Of a stretch of 64,000 bases of DNA, positions 25,801 to 38,085 are shown in pieces (the first letter of the stretch is position 1; every line of letters starts with the position of its first letter). The notes under the pieces are model-generated. The model was given only the letters and a program-made list of their open reading frames with translations, ran no database searches and had not been told where the DNA came from. Source of the DNA: Oscheius dolichura (taxonomy: Eukaryota; Nematoda; Chromadorea; Rhabditida; Rhabditidae); NCBI GenBank assembly GCA_932521035.1, contig OW051496.1, positions 9,114,001 through 9,178,000 on the forward strand. Reading direction: 5' to 3'. Both the position numbers and the translations under genes were made by a program.

Positions 25801-28800
25801 AGAGACAGAACTGATTCAGATTGGCAGCTGCTAATCACCGGGGGCGGATCAGCCGCTGCCCTTCTTGTCTTCCTACTCGAGACAAAGGATACTCAAGATT
25901 CACTTCGAGGTGGAAGGGATGAATAAGCGAAGAAGGAATGAGTCATGGAACTGGAAAGCTGACCCCTCTTTGTCTAAAGGAACTCTCAAGGAATGATGAG
26001 ATGATGGATAACTGTAGTCTTCTACAAGACCTCTAGTTCCAAAATTCAGTTATCCGGTCTCTTCGGGACCTATGCCAGAAAACCTAGCTAATTTTAAGTT
26101 TAGCCTAGAAAGTTAAGGACCTCTGGGATTGCGAAGGGGGTCAAATTGGGTCGGCCAGGGGCCAGCCCCTAAATCTCGACCTGCTAGGGTAACTTGAGGT
26201 CCTGAACGGAACATAATAGGAGACGGTATAAGACGGTAAAGTGAGATTCTTCTATGCTCAAGTTCTTGGCTGGAAAGGGTCTTCTCTGATCTCCAACCGA
26301 GTCAGTTCCACAATTTACGGTACGGGCCCACTACCAAGTGGACAAACACCTCTACGACGTCACAACCTCCTTTCTCGCCACACAGAATTCCTTGTCCAGT
26401 CAGAAGAAGAAAAATGGAGTTGTTATTTGTCTGACAATTTGTTTGAGACTGTTCTCTCTGTTATTTTAGTGCGTCTTTTAATTTTGAGGGCGAAAACTCA
26501 TCTTCTCCGAGTGGTCATAATGTCTAAAATTAGAAATCGGCCAGATCAACGAGGCGTTGGGGTCCTGAACCGGAAAAATGGTTTCTTTTTGAAATAGGAT
26601 TTGGATAAGGATCTGGATCCTGTACACCTCAAATGAAGCCTACTTTATCAATTTTTGGGCAGAAATACCGTAATTACCCACCCTGTCGACTCGAATTTTT
26701 AGAAATACTAGAAATTTAGTCTGTTACCACATAGAAATTGAAAAAAAGAATCAATGATTATTAACTATAGAACTATGGGGGAAACAGGATCCGTCTCACT
26801 TCTCCATTTCTACTGACCCCCACATGTACTTTTTTCATCTGGTTGACTACTGGCGGGCAACATTTGCCCCGGTTTAAAGACGCCAATCAGGTTCTTAAGA
26901 AAACTAACACTTCTTTCGGGTAAATATTTCCCCCTTCCCCTCCTGAAAAATCCGGCAAATTTCTGGAATTTCTAACCATATTTTAAAGCAGATCTTTTTC
27001 TTCTTTGTGTAAATAAATAACCAGATTTTCGCCCTAGTCGAGAGAAGATTTTGAGCTTGGTAGCAAGCGGATTGGGGTGTATTTTGAGAAAGCCCGAGGG
27101 GCGAATCTGTGATCGAGAGTTTTACGGAAGCTTAGGGGAACTGGTTCCTCCCCTACTAAAAAGAACATCTCAGTGGATCAGAAGAGAATACTACCTCCCC
27201 GACCTTCACATACACAGAGAGAGAGAGAGAGAGAAAGAAGCCCCGGGGCCAGGTTTTACTTTTAGCCCCTCGGGGAGGAAGGGGGGAAAGCGAAAGGGGA
27301 TCCCTTGAGGATAAGCTGATTTCCCAATTCTTCCTTTTTCTATTTCACTCTTCTTTAAAAGTAGCTTTTCTTGAGGCCTTGTCAAATGGGGCATATTGTA
27401 AAGATCAGGGTGGGTCTTATGGGAGGTAGTGCCAGGGGGTGGGGAGTTACATGGCCCGATGTGAAGTACTACCAGGTTTCACAGCCCAGTCCAGCTCGAG
27501 ACGCGTCTATAAAGGGTCCACAATGCATGATTAGCTAGGTTTTTGATTGGCTCAGTACACAATAGTACGATTGGCTCACCCGTAAAATCTCGGCAAGACA
27601 AAGTATGGGCGTCACAGTTTTGTAACCGTTTCCAATAAAGATGAGCCTTTTTTATGAGCCAGATTTTACGGGTGCAGGGGATCGGACCAAGCCTTTGGCC
27701 TACCCATCTGGTGGCCCTTTACGGTACAGGAAATGGGGATCAAGGATCTTCCTGTAAACTAGGGGAAAGTATTAAAACCAAAAAGTTATCCTTCCTTCTA
27801 CAGAATCTATAAACCAAAAATTCGTTTTCCGATGAAAATTCTGGTAATTTTAGAATTCGGAATAGTTTTGATTGCGGTCTTGCCGCCCTCCTCATTCCAG
27901 ACTACCGGAGCCCACATCGTGACGCTCTTTCCTCTTCTCCCACGCTTCCACTCCTCTCCAAAAATTATTCCAGATAGCTCGAAACGAGTTACAATTCCAT
28001 TCCATGCAGACGAGTGGGCGCCGAGGTCGCCGTCGGCACCCACGTGGTCATTCTTCCCAAATAGAGAGACTGTCCAAATTTGCTACTGCTTTGGGAAGGG
28101 GAAGAGGGACCAGGATGATTTCTTGACCCCAACTTTGTGTTTTTTGTCTTAGTCTGGCCTTTTCTGTGTCGATTACGTCGAGGGGTACAAGGCTCAAACC
28201 GGCGTGAGTACAAGATTTACCAATAGGTGTTACTCATAGGAGGAACAAGCCTCGCAATCTGCGGGCACCTGGTCAATATTTATTCGGTTTTCGGACTGGC
28301 CGAGTAACAACAAAATGACCGGGACTTACGACCTTTCACGTAGACGGCCAAACAAATAAGCGTCAAGCCGAAAAACTTCAAAACTGACCGGGGGACTAAT
28401 CGGCAGAGGGCAAGTTTAGAGGTAATTCCCTTTTCTAATCAAGAAAGTTACGAAATTCAGAAGAAAATAAAGCAAACGCTGGCGAGACTATGGAAAAAAA
28501 GAAGTCACAAGGCAAAAGACTGATTGCTATTTCAAAAAACCTTCTATCGACCAGGATCACACGATATTTTTGATAGAAGAGGGGGAATTACTGGAATTAC
28601 GGGTAAGTTGATGAGTCGGAGTCGATGGTAAAACGAAAAATACTGTATTCTTCCCTTTAGAAATTCTGTAACTCAATAAAATGGAAAAATATGGGGAGGA
28701 ATTGGAGAAGGATGTAGAAGGAAGAAGGGAGAGGTAGGGAGTTGCCCCCTTCCAGCGGCTTGTTCCCGGGTTAAAAGTGAATACAAGTCTTCGTTACGGG

Positions 28801-30780
28801 ACCCAGTGAGCAAATTAATCTTTTTACAGTAATATTGCATCAGCAAAGTGGTAATTTTAAAGGTCTATCAGCAAAAATCTCCATAGCTGGATGAGTTTCC
28901 CTGAGAACCGGCTACAACTGTCAAAATGGCGGCCCCTTGCTCATTTTCGCTTTGTTACTGTAGCTTGAATTTATTATGAGTGTGTTTTCTCCTGGAACAC
29001 GGACTAGGAATTCTCGAAAAAGTGTTGTAATAGGTGGTAATTCCCTTATACTCTGGCCAAAAAAGGTGTAATCTTGTCAAACCCCCCGAAAAACAAGGCA
29101 AAAGTACAAGAAACGATGTCAAAACTGAAACACTCCCCTTTTTTTCTCTCTTCTTACACGAAATATGTCAAGAATCCCCAACCTAAGAAAACAGTTCGAA
29201 CGACGATTACATTGGTTCAAACATCGGCAATCTCCCCGCCGCCGCCACTGTCTCTCTCTGTTTTCTTCACGGGTTCCAGGATCTGTGTATGTGACGCTTG
29301 TGGTTTTCACAGTCAAACTTGTGATATTACACACATACACACAGTAAAAGAAATAGGGGGGAATGTATTGATAAACCCCGAACGAAGACAGCGAAGAAGA
29401 AGATCTATTAGGATGGATGGATGGCTAAATTTAGAAAGAGAACAGGCGTTTTTGTTTTCGGACACCAGGGAGACGACTATCGAACAAGGAAGTTCACCAA
29501 AGATGGCCTAGAACTTACTATAGAAACTCCAAATCTTTAAACACCTTTATTCTACCCTTTTACGAGAATCGATTACTACCAAAGTAGCCTTTTTGGGAGG
29601 TAAAATGGCGATAATATTGACAGCCAAGGCGAGACTCACAAGGCTTTTTACGGGTCTGGGATTGGAAGACCTTATGGGGCCCAGTCCCAATTGTGGAGAC
29701 TCTAGACGCTCTGTTAGTACAGTACTCCCACAAATTACTGATGGACACCCTCTGGCTGTCTTTTGGAGTCCCCTCAGGAAAAGTAGACACCAGTAGCCAG
29801 AGGACCTCCCGGTAATCTCCTTCAGGATATTAAGGGTTGGCTCCCTTTAGAATCAGATACCGAGACAGGGCTAGAGAATGCTTGTTGAGCACCCTAGGAA
29901 GTCAGAAGCTCCTTGGAAGCCAGGGAACAAAAAAGATTAAAATAGCACAAAAAGGTGCTGCTGAAATGACGGAATAAATGACTTGAAATCAAGGTTTTTG
30001 ACCGTTATTGTACCAAAAAGCTGGATAGTGGTCCCTTTTTGAGGCTAGGATTAACAAAGGAAGGAAAAGCTCGTGGATAAGGATGTAAACTCGAAGAAAA
30101 GCAGACTCACCCCGTGCAATTGCCGAATTTTTTCTGAAAATTACTCCATCATCAGCATCGAAACCTGAAATCAACAGTGCCATAAAGTCAATGGCAACGA
30201 GAAGAAGAAGAAGAACAGCAAAATAAATAGAAGGAAAATTGTAAACGGTCCGACCCCCACACACATACACAGACACACGTGCATCTCCTACTTCAAGGTC
30301 ACTGGTCACTTCCACAAACAAAGGCAAAACTCAGAGGCGGCCATCCATCTCCCTCACTGTCGCTTGATGAGGTGTAGGCAGCACCCGGTGGCGGTTCGAG
30401 GTTCGAGGACAGTACAAGGGTTACACAAGCAAAGGAACAAGGAAAAGGAGAAGATTTATTATTTCATTGCCGTCTATTTTGAGATTACGCATTGCTCTAG
30501 CTGGGGAGACTTGGGCGGCGACTCCATGTTCCGGTTGTCCTCCATCCTTCCTCGGCTGAGCTCATCTGCTTTCGTTTTCCAGCTACCACCGACCGATCGG
30601 AAGCTACCATCTTCTCGAAGCCCGTGTTCTGCTCCTCGACGTCTTTGGACTTCACCGGCCGTTTTACCTTCTTCTCCTTCTTTCCCTGTTTCCCAAGGGC
30701 CTCTGGGATAAAAACGGAGCCCTTCCCCTAATTAAAATGCGCTGATTATGTTTATTAGCCGGTAGATAAGTGAATAAAAA
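19876..30780. other. gene-poor region of about 11 kb
   Basis: I found no coding exon here that could be linked to another by frame and splice sites. The long frames are short, purine- or pyrimidine-rich and differ between strands. The region has GA runs (about 27217-27233), AC runs (about 29328-29342 and 30258-30276) and a small inverted pair around 27570 and 27660 (ACCCGTAAAATCT and its complement). Two isolated exon-like pieces are noted in the rejected list. It could hold a long-intron gene, an ncRNA or only regulatory DNA. Confidence 0.4.
30753..30758 (-). terminator. poly(A) signal of coiled-coil gene B
   Basis: AATAAA on the minus strand (within CTAATAAACATA) lies about 45 nt past the stop at 30803. 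Confidence 0.6.
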
Positions 30781-30802
30781 AAATAAAAAGAAGCTCAAAA
30801 TG

Positions 30803-33192
30803 TTAGATAACGGGCTCCACAGGCGCCGAGGGGTCGTCCATCTGCAGGGTGGTTAGACGATCGGAGAGGGCTTTTGACTTGGGAGCTACCAGGATCGACT
30901 AAACAAATTCAGAACACCAGATGGGGGATACCTTTTGATGGGCTGTCGATGTCCCAACATCCATGTACGCGGATCCCTGGCTTCGAGTCAACGGGGTGCG
31001 TTCATCCTGGTCCAGGCTTTGGTAATACTTCTTCTGGGCGATTTGATACATCACCAAGGCGACTAGAGCCACGGCAAGGAGGATGGAAAGGGCCAGAAGG
31101 ATCCAGGTCACAGTCTGCCATTGGGATGTTCCTGTTATTCTAAAAATTATAAATATTAGAGGAAGACAAAGGCGGCATACTCGTCCAGGATGGTAGCCCT
31201 TGGTTCGGCCGAGACTCCCGGCTCCATATGATGTTTCCCATATTCGCCGTCCTCATTGTCCACCTTGTCTATGACCTCACCAATTTTATCCACTATTTTT
31301 TCCTGGTCTTTCCATGTCTCCTCCAAGGTTTTCCCAGTAGTCAGTTCAACCCTCTGCCCACTCTGGGTGCTCCTTCCTCCAATGGATCCTCCTCCCTTCT
31401 GGCTGTCCTTTACCAGGTCCGACGCCTCATTCGGGTACTTCCGCTGCTTCTCCACTTCATGGTCACCGAAGATGTCAAATCCCTGATGGCTACTACTGTC
31501 CGAATCTCCTCTACCGCCGCTCAACCGGCCTCCACTACTTCCGCCACCTTTGTGACCTCTGCTACCTTCCTTCTGCAGTTGAGGATACATCTCGTTGATT
31601 ATTTCCTTAGCAGCGGCCTGGTCCAGACTGTCTTGGAACTTCTTGTACATCTTCTCGTTGATGGATTTTCGTGTCTCGTCCAACATGGCATTCTGCATCA
31701 GGGTGTTGATTTCCTGCTTCTTTGACTGGATTTCTTGCATCTTTTGCATAATCTCCTGTTCCAGTTGGTCCATTTCATCTTTCTTGGCCTAAAATGGGCG
31801 TTACAGTACTCTATCGGTTGATAAATCCCCCCTCGAATAGAAGCCTCAATATAGGAAATCTTAATTTAAAGAGAGCAACGGATGTTTCATAAAAGGCGGC
31901 TTCTATTCAAGGGTATACGGTAACTTCATTATTCTTCTTCATATTTTCGTAACTTCATATTTTAAAAGGATAGGAAAAGGTCTATTCTATTGGTCCAGGA
32001 AAGAGATACAAAAACTTCTCACTCGCCAAAAGCACTGACCTGGGTGTCACCAACCTGAATATCGCTTCGGTACTGGTCCACCTTGGCATTGTACTGCTGT
32101 TCTCGCTGCTGGCGGGCCTCCTCTCGCCGTTTCTTCTCTTCCTGCATCAATTGCTTCAACTTGGCCAGATCCTGACGGGCTTTTTCCATTTTCTAAAGTT
32201 TCATCCCATTAAATTGTTAAATTCTCCCTACTTCTTGCTGCTTTTCCCACCGTTCCTTCTTGGCTTCATCCATCTGAACCAAGAAGTCGTTCCACTTTTC
32301 TCTCATCTGGTCCATAGCATTTTTAAAGTCCTGAATGCCATAAAATTGAGAGAAAAGACCCCTAGAAATACCACAATCTCTTGTTTCTTCTCCTCAGCAG
32401 CTTCTTCCTGCTTCTGGTCCCATTTCTCTTTCAATTTATTCATCAGGTCGTTAATTTGCTGCCGTTCCTTCTCCTTGGTCTCATTTCTGGCAACCATTAT
32501 GTTGCTGTAGGCAGTTCGAAGCTCGTCCATAATTTCTTGCTTCTCTTGATCTTTTTCTGCTTGTTTTTGCTGTTGTTGCTCGCGAATATTCTGAAATTCA
32601 AATGTATTACTGGGGGTTAGAGGCGGCTTGGCGCATTCCGGCTCATATACTCCCTTTCTATTCAAGATTTCACATTTAAAGGACTGTGCACGCCTTCGTT
32701 ACGGGACCCGCTATTTCTATAAATGTATTACAGAAGCCTAGGAAGCTTTGGAAAGTCCTGGTCCCCGGAAAGAAAGCGCGCCCTTACCATCCAATAAAAC
32801 AATGCCCCCATTCCTTTTTCGCGGCCATTTTGAGGCCTTTAGGCTGGTATTCTAGCACTCTAACAGTCCTTTAAACCTCTTTAAAAAGCATAAACTCACA
32901 TCGTAGACGGCCTTAATCTCGCTGTACTTCTGTTTAAAAGCCTCGGTTAGCTTGTCATTGGCCGCCTGCTGCCGTTCCTGCACCTCTTTCTGCTTATTCT
33001 TATATCCTTCATAGTTATTTTTCCACTGCTCTTTTAGTTCGTTTTCTACGTCCAAAAACCTCTAAAATGTCTTAAATTATTGGAAAAAAAATTGTGGTTT
33101 CCCACCTGGAATAAGTCAGATCCGGAGAGATCTTGTCCTTGGCTAAGGTTCACAGCTGCGAACAGTAATAATAAAGCAAGGAGACTCTTCAT
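30803..33192 (-). CDS. signal peptide/coiled-coil/single-TM protein B, eight exons, about 538 aa
   Basis: Exons: 33192-33106, 33061-32900, 32590-32372, 32330-32232, 32192-32055, 31788-31181, 31139-30932 and 30898-30803; all phases agree. The protein begins with a clear signal peptide (MKSLLALLLLFAAVNLSQGQ). About 300 residues of charged, Gln/Glu/Lys-rich coiled coil follow (for example KMEKARQDLAKLKQLMQEEK). Then comes a Gly/Ser-rich hinge (GGGSSGGRLSGG), a second helical stretch, a transmembrane helix introduced by ITGTSQWQTVTW, and a short cytoplasmic tail ending PVEPVI. The penultimate intron (30931-30899) is only 33 nt. A diverged tandem paralogue lies just upstream. I do not recognise the family; the topology predicts a type I membrane protein with an extracellular coiled-coil stalk. 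Confidence 0.8.
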
Positions 33193-34254
33193 GTCTAAAG
33201 CTAGAAAAGTTCTGTTTTGTATAGTTTGTAGTGTTTAGAGTGAGGGACACGAGGGAAAGACGGGAGTCATGCACTCTTATGACGATGAATTGGTCTTATC
33301 ATTGGGAGGCGAGGGATGCCTGCTGCTTTTGGCTCCTTGGTGCTATGATTTGTACAGACAGGAGTAAACAACACAAAAGGAAACGGGGAAAACAAGACAG
33401 AAAGCTGCGGGTCCGCTTGAAATAGAGCCTATTTTCAATGGAAAAACCCTTTGGGACCATTTAGCATTTTTCAAACAAATTTCTCTGATTATTTCTTAGT
33501 GAACGGTAATCTGGGAGTAAAAAGGGAAGGAACGTATGAAATCCCAAATAAATGTAATTTTAAGTTTTCTTTGAAATAATGGACCAGAAGCGCGCTTCCA
33601 TCCTGAAATTGGGTTAATTCGCCTCTGATCCCTTAGAAAAAGGTCCCGTCAAGAAAATTAAAACCCCACCGGAAAGAATAAAGCCAGACGAATGGAAATG
33701 TAATGATGACAAAAGGACACAAAAATATCGGCCCTCAACGGGAGTCTAATATGACCACATGATGCATCGCGGAGCTATCGTTTGTTTTGTACCCCATTCG
33801 GGGTTGTTTACCCCTTCCCGTTCCTTATCTCTTTTCTCTCTCGGGACTCTCGCTCCATGTCTTTTCTGGATGATCACTGTTCCCAGTACATAGTAAAATT
33901 AGTGCTCTGCTGCTCTGGGTTCAAAGTCCAAAAGTTTATAAACGGGGCAGAAGGCGGGAGAATGGAGGCTATCTCCTGATTTGGAATAGACTTTTAAAAT
34001 TAAATTTCGGAGAGCTCAAAAGTCCCGACTGGAAAAACCACGTGATCGTTTGAAAATAACCAAATCAACAAAGGAATGACCTACTGTACCCTACAAAGCA
34101 CAAGCTGCCCTACAAGAGGCGGAGTCGGGAGGAAAATAAGGGACTCTAAACCCTGGATCAAAATTTCAACAAACCAGGTATGGAGATAAAAATTCATTGC
34201 ATTAATTCACAATCAAACGGATCATTAAACAATAAAAATAAATTACGGTAAGGT
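33193..34254. other. intergenic between tandem paralogues
   Basis: Promoter-side spacer of gene B and 3' region of gene A. No supported gene, repeat or RNA seen. Confidence 0.4.
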
Positions 34255-36021
34255 TTAGAAAGCTTGTTGGAGTTCCCGTTTCGGATAGAGAGAAGGCGAC
34301 TCGCTGTCATTTCCCGGCAACCTCTGGTAGAGGAACTTCTTCTTTTGGCTTGTCTGGAAAGGAAAAGAACACTGTAGAATTACATTAAATAGAACGGTTA
34401 AAAGTGATGGTGGGTCTAATTTACCTGATAAAAAACGAGGACCAGGAGGGCCATTGCCAGGGCGACACAGATGGCGAGGAGGACCCATGTTATGGTTTGC
34501 CAACTGGAAGCGCCCGTAATCCTGAAATGATCACTTTATTTTACACCATTTCATAGAAGTTTTCTGGCAATTTAGAGGCCAGAGAATGTAGCGCAAAGAT
34601 CTCGAGACGAATGAACCTGCATTTCATTTTGGGTTCTAAACTTCTAGACCACTGGACCATCCTCTTCAAATTGAAACTTGCTCACGTATCAATGAAGCTG
34701 GCCTTCACAGCTGTCTCTACAGTATTCCCATTTGTTCCAGCTGTTCCTTCATTCAAAATAGGAGCAATTTTATCATGAACCGACTGCCAGAACTCTCGAA
34801 GAGCTGCGTTCTTTTCCGTTTTCCGCTGTTCTGCTCCTTGCAAAATCGAAAGGAGAGTGGTTTTCAGCTCTGCCCATCTCTGAAACTCCATTTGCTTTTA
34901 CAGTAATCCCCAGAAATGAACCTGGGCCTTCTCCTCCTCTTTGGCGGCTCTCCAAGCACCGATTTTGGTTCTCAAATTGGCGAAAAATTCATTAATTGCT
35001 GGTTGGAGTTGCTTCCTAATTTCCTTCTTTTTGGCCTTTTCTTCGGCTTTCTTGACTTTTGTAGCGTTCACAATTCCTTCGAAGACGGTGAGGAGCTCCT
35101 CGACGGCTTGTTTCTTCTGCTCTGGGGAGAGGCCAGGAGGCAGGAGAGAGCGGGTCTCTGGTTGGACGGCGCCCTTCCTCTGGCTGTCCTTTTCCCTGAC
35201 CTGAAATACAAATAAAAATATATCGTTTAATAAGACTGCTAAGAGCGTTTTAAACCATAGTATCCCCCTTAAAACTAAATAAAATGACGCTTACCGTTTC
35301 CTTGAAGTTATCCCACTTTTGCCTGGCCTCCTTTTTCAAATCCTGCCATTGCTGGGTCTTTTCCTGCTGTTTCTTCTTTCTTTCCTCTCTGACCACTTCT
35401 TTTTTCTCCTCTACTTTCTCTTTGAAATCCTAAAAATTAAGCCAATCTCCTAGAAATAAGAAAAATCTCACATTATAGCGCTCCTCCTCCTCTTGTTTCA
35501 ATTTATTCCAGAAATCTTTAAATTTCGAGAATTCTTCTTGATTATTTTGTTTTTCCTTCATTTTTTCTTGTTCTTTTTCCTTTAATTTGTTTCTAAATTC
35601 CTGAAAACGAGTATCTTTCATTTCTGATTGAGAAAAATGGCTAACATTGTATTTTCTCTCCTGTTCTTGTTTTAAATTGTTCCAGAAGTCGGCAAACTCG
35701 TTTACATTCTTATCTAATTGGTCAACATCCTAAAAAATAATCTTATTGCTCTTAAAAACTTTATAAACTCACCAGAATGTCGGAAGTATTCAAATTATGG
35801 GAGTTTTTATTGTTTTGGAACTGTTCTGGCACGTCTTCCCTAATAATTCTGGAAATTTCCCAAGAAAATGAGGATAAATTAAGAGATACTCACTGATTTT
35901 CATTTGAAGATGGTGATATAAAGCTGTGGTCCTTCTGGCCTACTTCGTTGTCTATATCAAAGACATCGATGATCCCAGTAGCCGAAGAAAATAGTAGGAG
36001 AACGGCGAAAACTGTCCTCAT
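34255..36021 (-). CDS. signal peptide/coiled-coil/single-TM protein A, eight exons, about 421 aa
   Basis: Exons: 36021-35894, 35848-35773, 35729-35472, 35429-35295, 35200-34922, 34879-34686, 34521-34425 and 34353-34255. All phases agree. It opens with a signal peptide (MRTVFAVLLLFSSATG), continues through charged coiled coil with repeated units (DFWNNLKQEQERKYN and DFWNKLKQEEEERYN), a Pro/Leu-rich break, a second helical block, then a TM helix led by ITGASSWQTITW and a short basic tail ending RELQQAF. The TM-lead motif, exon phases and topology match gene B, so the two are tandem duplicates. The 42-nt intron at 34921-34880 has an alternative acceptor 15 nt upstream in the same frame. Function unknown. 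Confidence 0.8.
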
Positions 36022-36595
36022 TGGGTCGAGTTGTTGTGGAATAGCCACCCTATCAACACACAGCTCGATTAGATAGCATTGCAGCAGCTGCCGACCTGTT
36101 CGGCAACATTTCTACGAAAAAAAAACTAAGAAAGATCAAAGGAGGAGGGAACGACCAGCCAAGACTTACTAGAAACTGAATTTTAAAAATTGAGAAGAAT
36201 CTAAAACGCCCAGGTTCTTGCTGTAACGATACGTTTCTATCCTCTAACACTTTAAGAGATCTTCAAGTTAAACGTGTTTATTATTCCTGTCAATTGGTGC
36301 CCTTGCATGGAACAGTTCGTTCAAAAATAAGTCTCGAAAAAGAGAAGCCAAAGGCCTGCCCACAGAAAGTTCCACGGTTTCATCAAAAAGGACGTGGTAG
36401 ATCAAAAAAGTACCAACAAGATGGATACGCTGTTCTGAAAATTATATTATTCTATGGACAAATCCCGCGGTAGCCAGTGTTTCCGAGGTTTCCAAGCTGC
36501 GGAGGAGTAGACTCTGACTCACCTTTTTGTTTGCTCACTCGCCGCTTATAAACAGCCCTCTTTTCCCATATCAGCTGGTCTACTTCTGCTTCAAA
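36022..36595. promoter_or_regulatory. divergent intergenic region
   Basis: About 575 bp separate coiled-coil gene A (leftward) from the second F-box-like gene (rightward), so both promoters should be here. A CTTATAAAC element at about 36547 could be the TATA box of the F-box-like gene. Confidence 0.4.
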
Positions 36596-37668
36596 ATGGA
36601 CAATTTCCCTCTCCTCGGACTTTCTACACTCCTTCTGGAGCAAATCATAAACAAGGTTTCTCTCCTCTTTCTATTCCTTTTCCAAAAAATGAGTTCAGCT
36701 ACAATACGAAGAGGATTATTTCCGTCTACAGCAGACATGCTGGGGGATGGCGGAGTTCTTCCAAACTAATCGCAATATCAAATATCACACGGTTTATGAC
36801 TGTTCTTTATTTTGGGAAGAGGAGAAAGATGGATCTCTCCGTCTAGGTGCTAAAATTGATGAAGCGGGTAATAGAACAGCGGGTATTGAAAGCCTTTATG
36901 GGATTCGGCATGCAATTCTCACACCTCCACCAGGTTAGTTGGTTTTTGTTTTGGAAATACTCGAAATAGGCAATTACGATGAACTCTATGAGCTGTTGAA
37001 GAAGTCCCGTATCACAGCCGAAATGATATCTATGTATTACGATCACCGTATGCTCGAATTCACCAAGGAGCAATGCGCATCCCTGTTCAAGATTATGAAA
37101 CCGGAAAGTGTTTCTCTGAGCAGCGAAGGATCCGATCGGTTCGAGGCGCTGTTTAGTTTAAAAGTAATTGTAAGTTTTAGTAATGGTAATTGATAATTTG
37201 CCTGTTATTTCAGAAAGAAGTAAGGGTAGAGATTGATCTAGACAGCGCCCTCTCGGCGTTGAAAAGGTTCCTCGCCTCATTTTCTGTGATCTCCTTGCAT
37301 ATGACCTCCGGTCTGCCTTCCATGACCTCTGAGCAAATTTTGGATGTTCTTATTTTGGTTCTAAAGGTTCTAAATAACCTTGTCATTATAAAATTCTCTT
37401 TCAGACCCTACAGTCCGAGATTCTGCCGCATCTCCGCTCTTTCCGGTTTACAGTAGCCTGGACGCGAGAATTACCGACTTCTGAAGAAATAACAAAGAAG
37501 TTTCGAGACTTTAATCCAACTAGAGCTGGTGATATGTCCTCAGAAAACCTCGAATGTACTCTACAATGTGTACTGGATTCGCCTGAATCTACATGTAAAC
37601 TAGAATTCAGCTATGTTTTTGCCACAATTCAGCTTGAACAAACTGTTTGCCACGAAGAAAGTAAATAA
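36596..37668 (+). CDS. F-box-like protein, paralogue, five exons, about 291 aa
   Basis: Exons 36596-36655, 36735-36933, 36970-37169, 37214-37366 and 37405-37668, in phase. The F-box-like start is FPLLGLSTLLLEQIINK, with TCWGMAEFFQTN after intron 1, the same break point as in the paralogue at 13061. Shared landmarks are ESLYGIR, a YDELYELLKKSRIT-type helix (YKLFYDTLKKYRIT in the other), and FRFTVAW near the C-terminus. All four introns fall at the same positions and phases in both genes. This copy lacks the 45-residue Ser-rich leader. AATAAA overlaps the stop region at 37664. Role in ubiquitination is inferred only from the F-box resemblance. Confidence 0.7.
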
Positions 37669-38065
37669 ATTTATTTGGCAACGCCTATAAGCCATTGCCT
37701 ATTCCTTTACAGCCGAATAAACCTGTCTGGTAGAAATAGAACGAAAATATGGTGGGGAAGAGCCTTTTTTGAGCAGGAATGGGCTGTAGATTGCTGACTC
37801 AAGATTTTGCGGCATGTCTCCTTCGGAGCCCCAACTAGGGAGGGGTATGGGGGTCCGGCGAATCACTAATAGAACATCAATATATTCAGTATAGTTCCCC
37901 TTGTACATAAGAAAACATCATAAAATGCAATTAGACGGGCGAAATAACACAAAATAAGCAAAAAGGAGAGATTGGGACGAAAAGTGTGACTTAACCCCGA
38001 AAATAAAATGAGGGTGTGACTTAACCCCGAATTCATTTTCGGGGTTAAGTATCTCCCTACTTTCC
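37669..38065. other. intergenic with a small tandem and inverted repeat
   Basis: GTGTGACTTAACCCCGAA occurs twice (about 37985 and 38013) and its complement TTCGGGGTTAAGT follows at about 38038, so the second copy can form a hairpin. No gene seen. Confidence 0.5.
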
Positions 38066-38085
38066 CCTTTAGTACTTGGTTTTCA

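Noticed and set aside
28153..28203. Exon-like piece on the plus strand (SGLFCVDYVEGYKAQTG) between a TTTTTTGTCTTAG acceptor and a GTGAGT donor
   Set aside because: Good splice signals and 17 whole codons, but no partner exon could be found on either side, so it may be chance.
30110..30170. Exon-like piece on the minus strand (FDADDGVIFRKNSAIAR) with acceptor TGATTTCAG and donor GTGAGT
   Set aside because: Protein-like but isolated; no linked exon upstream or downstream could be supported.
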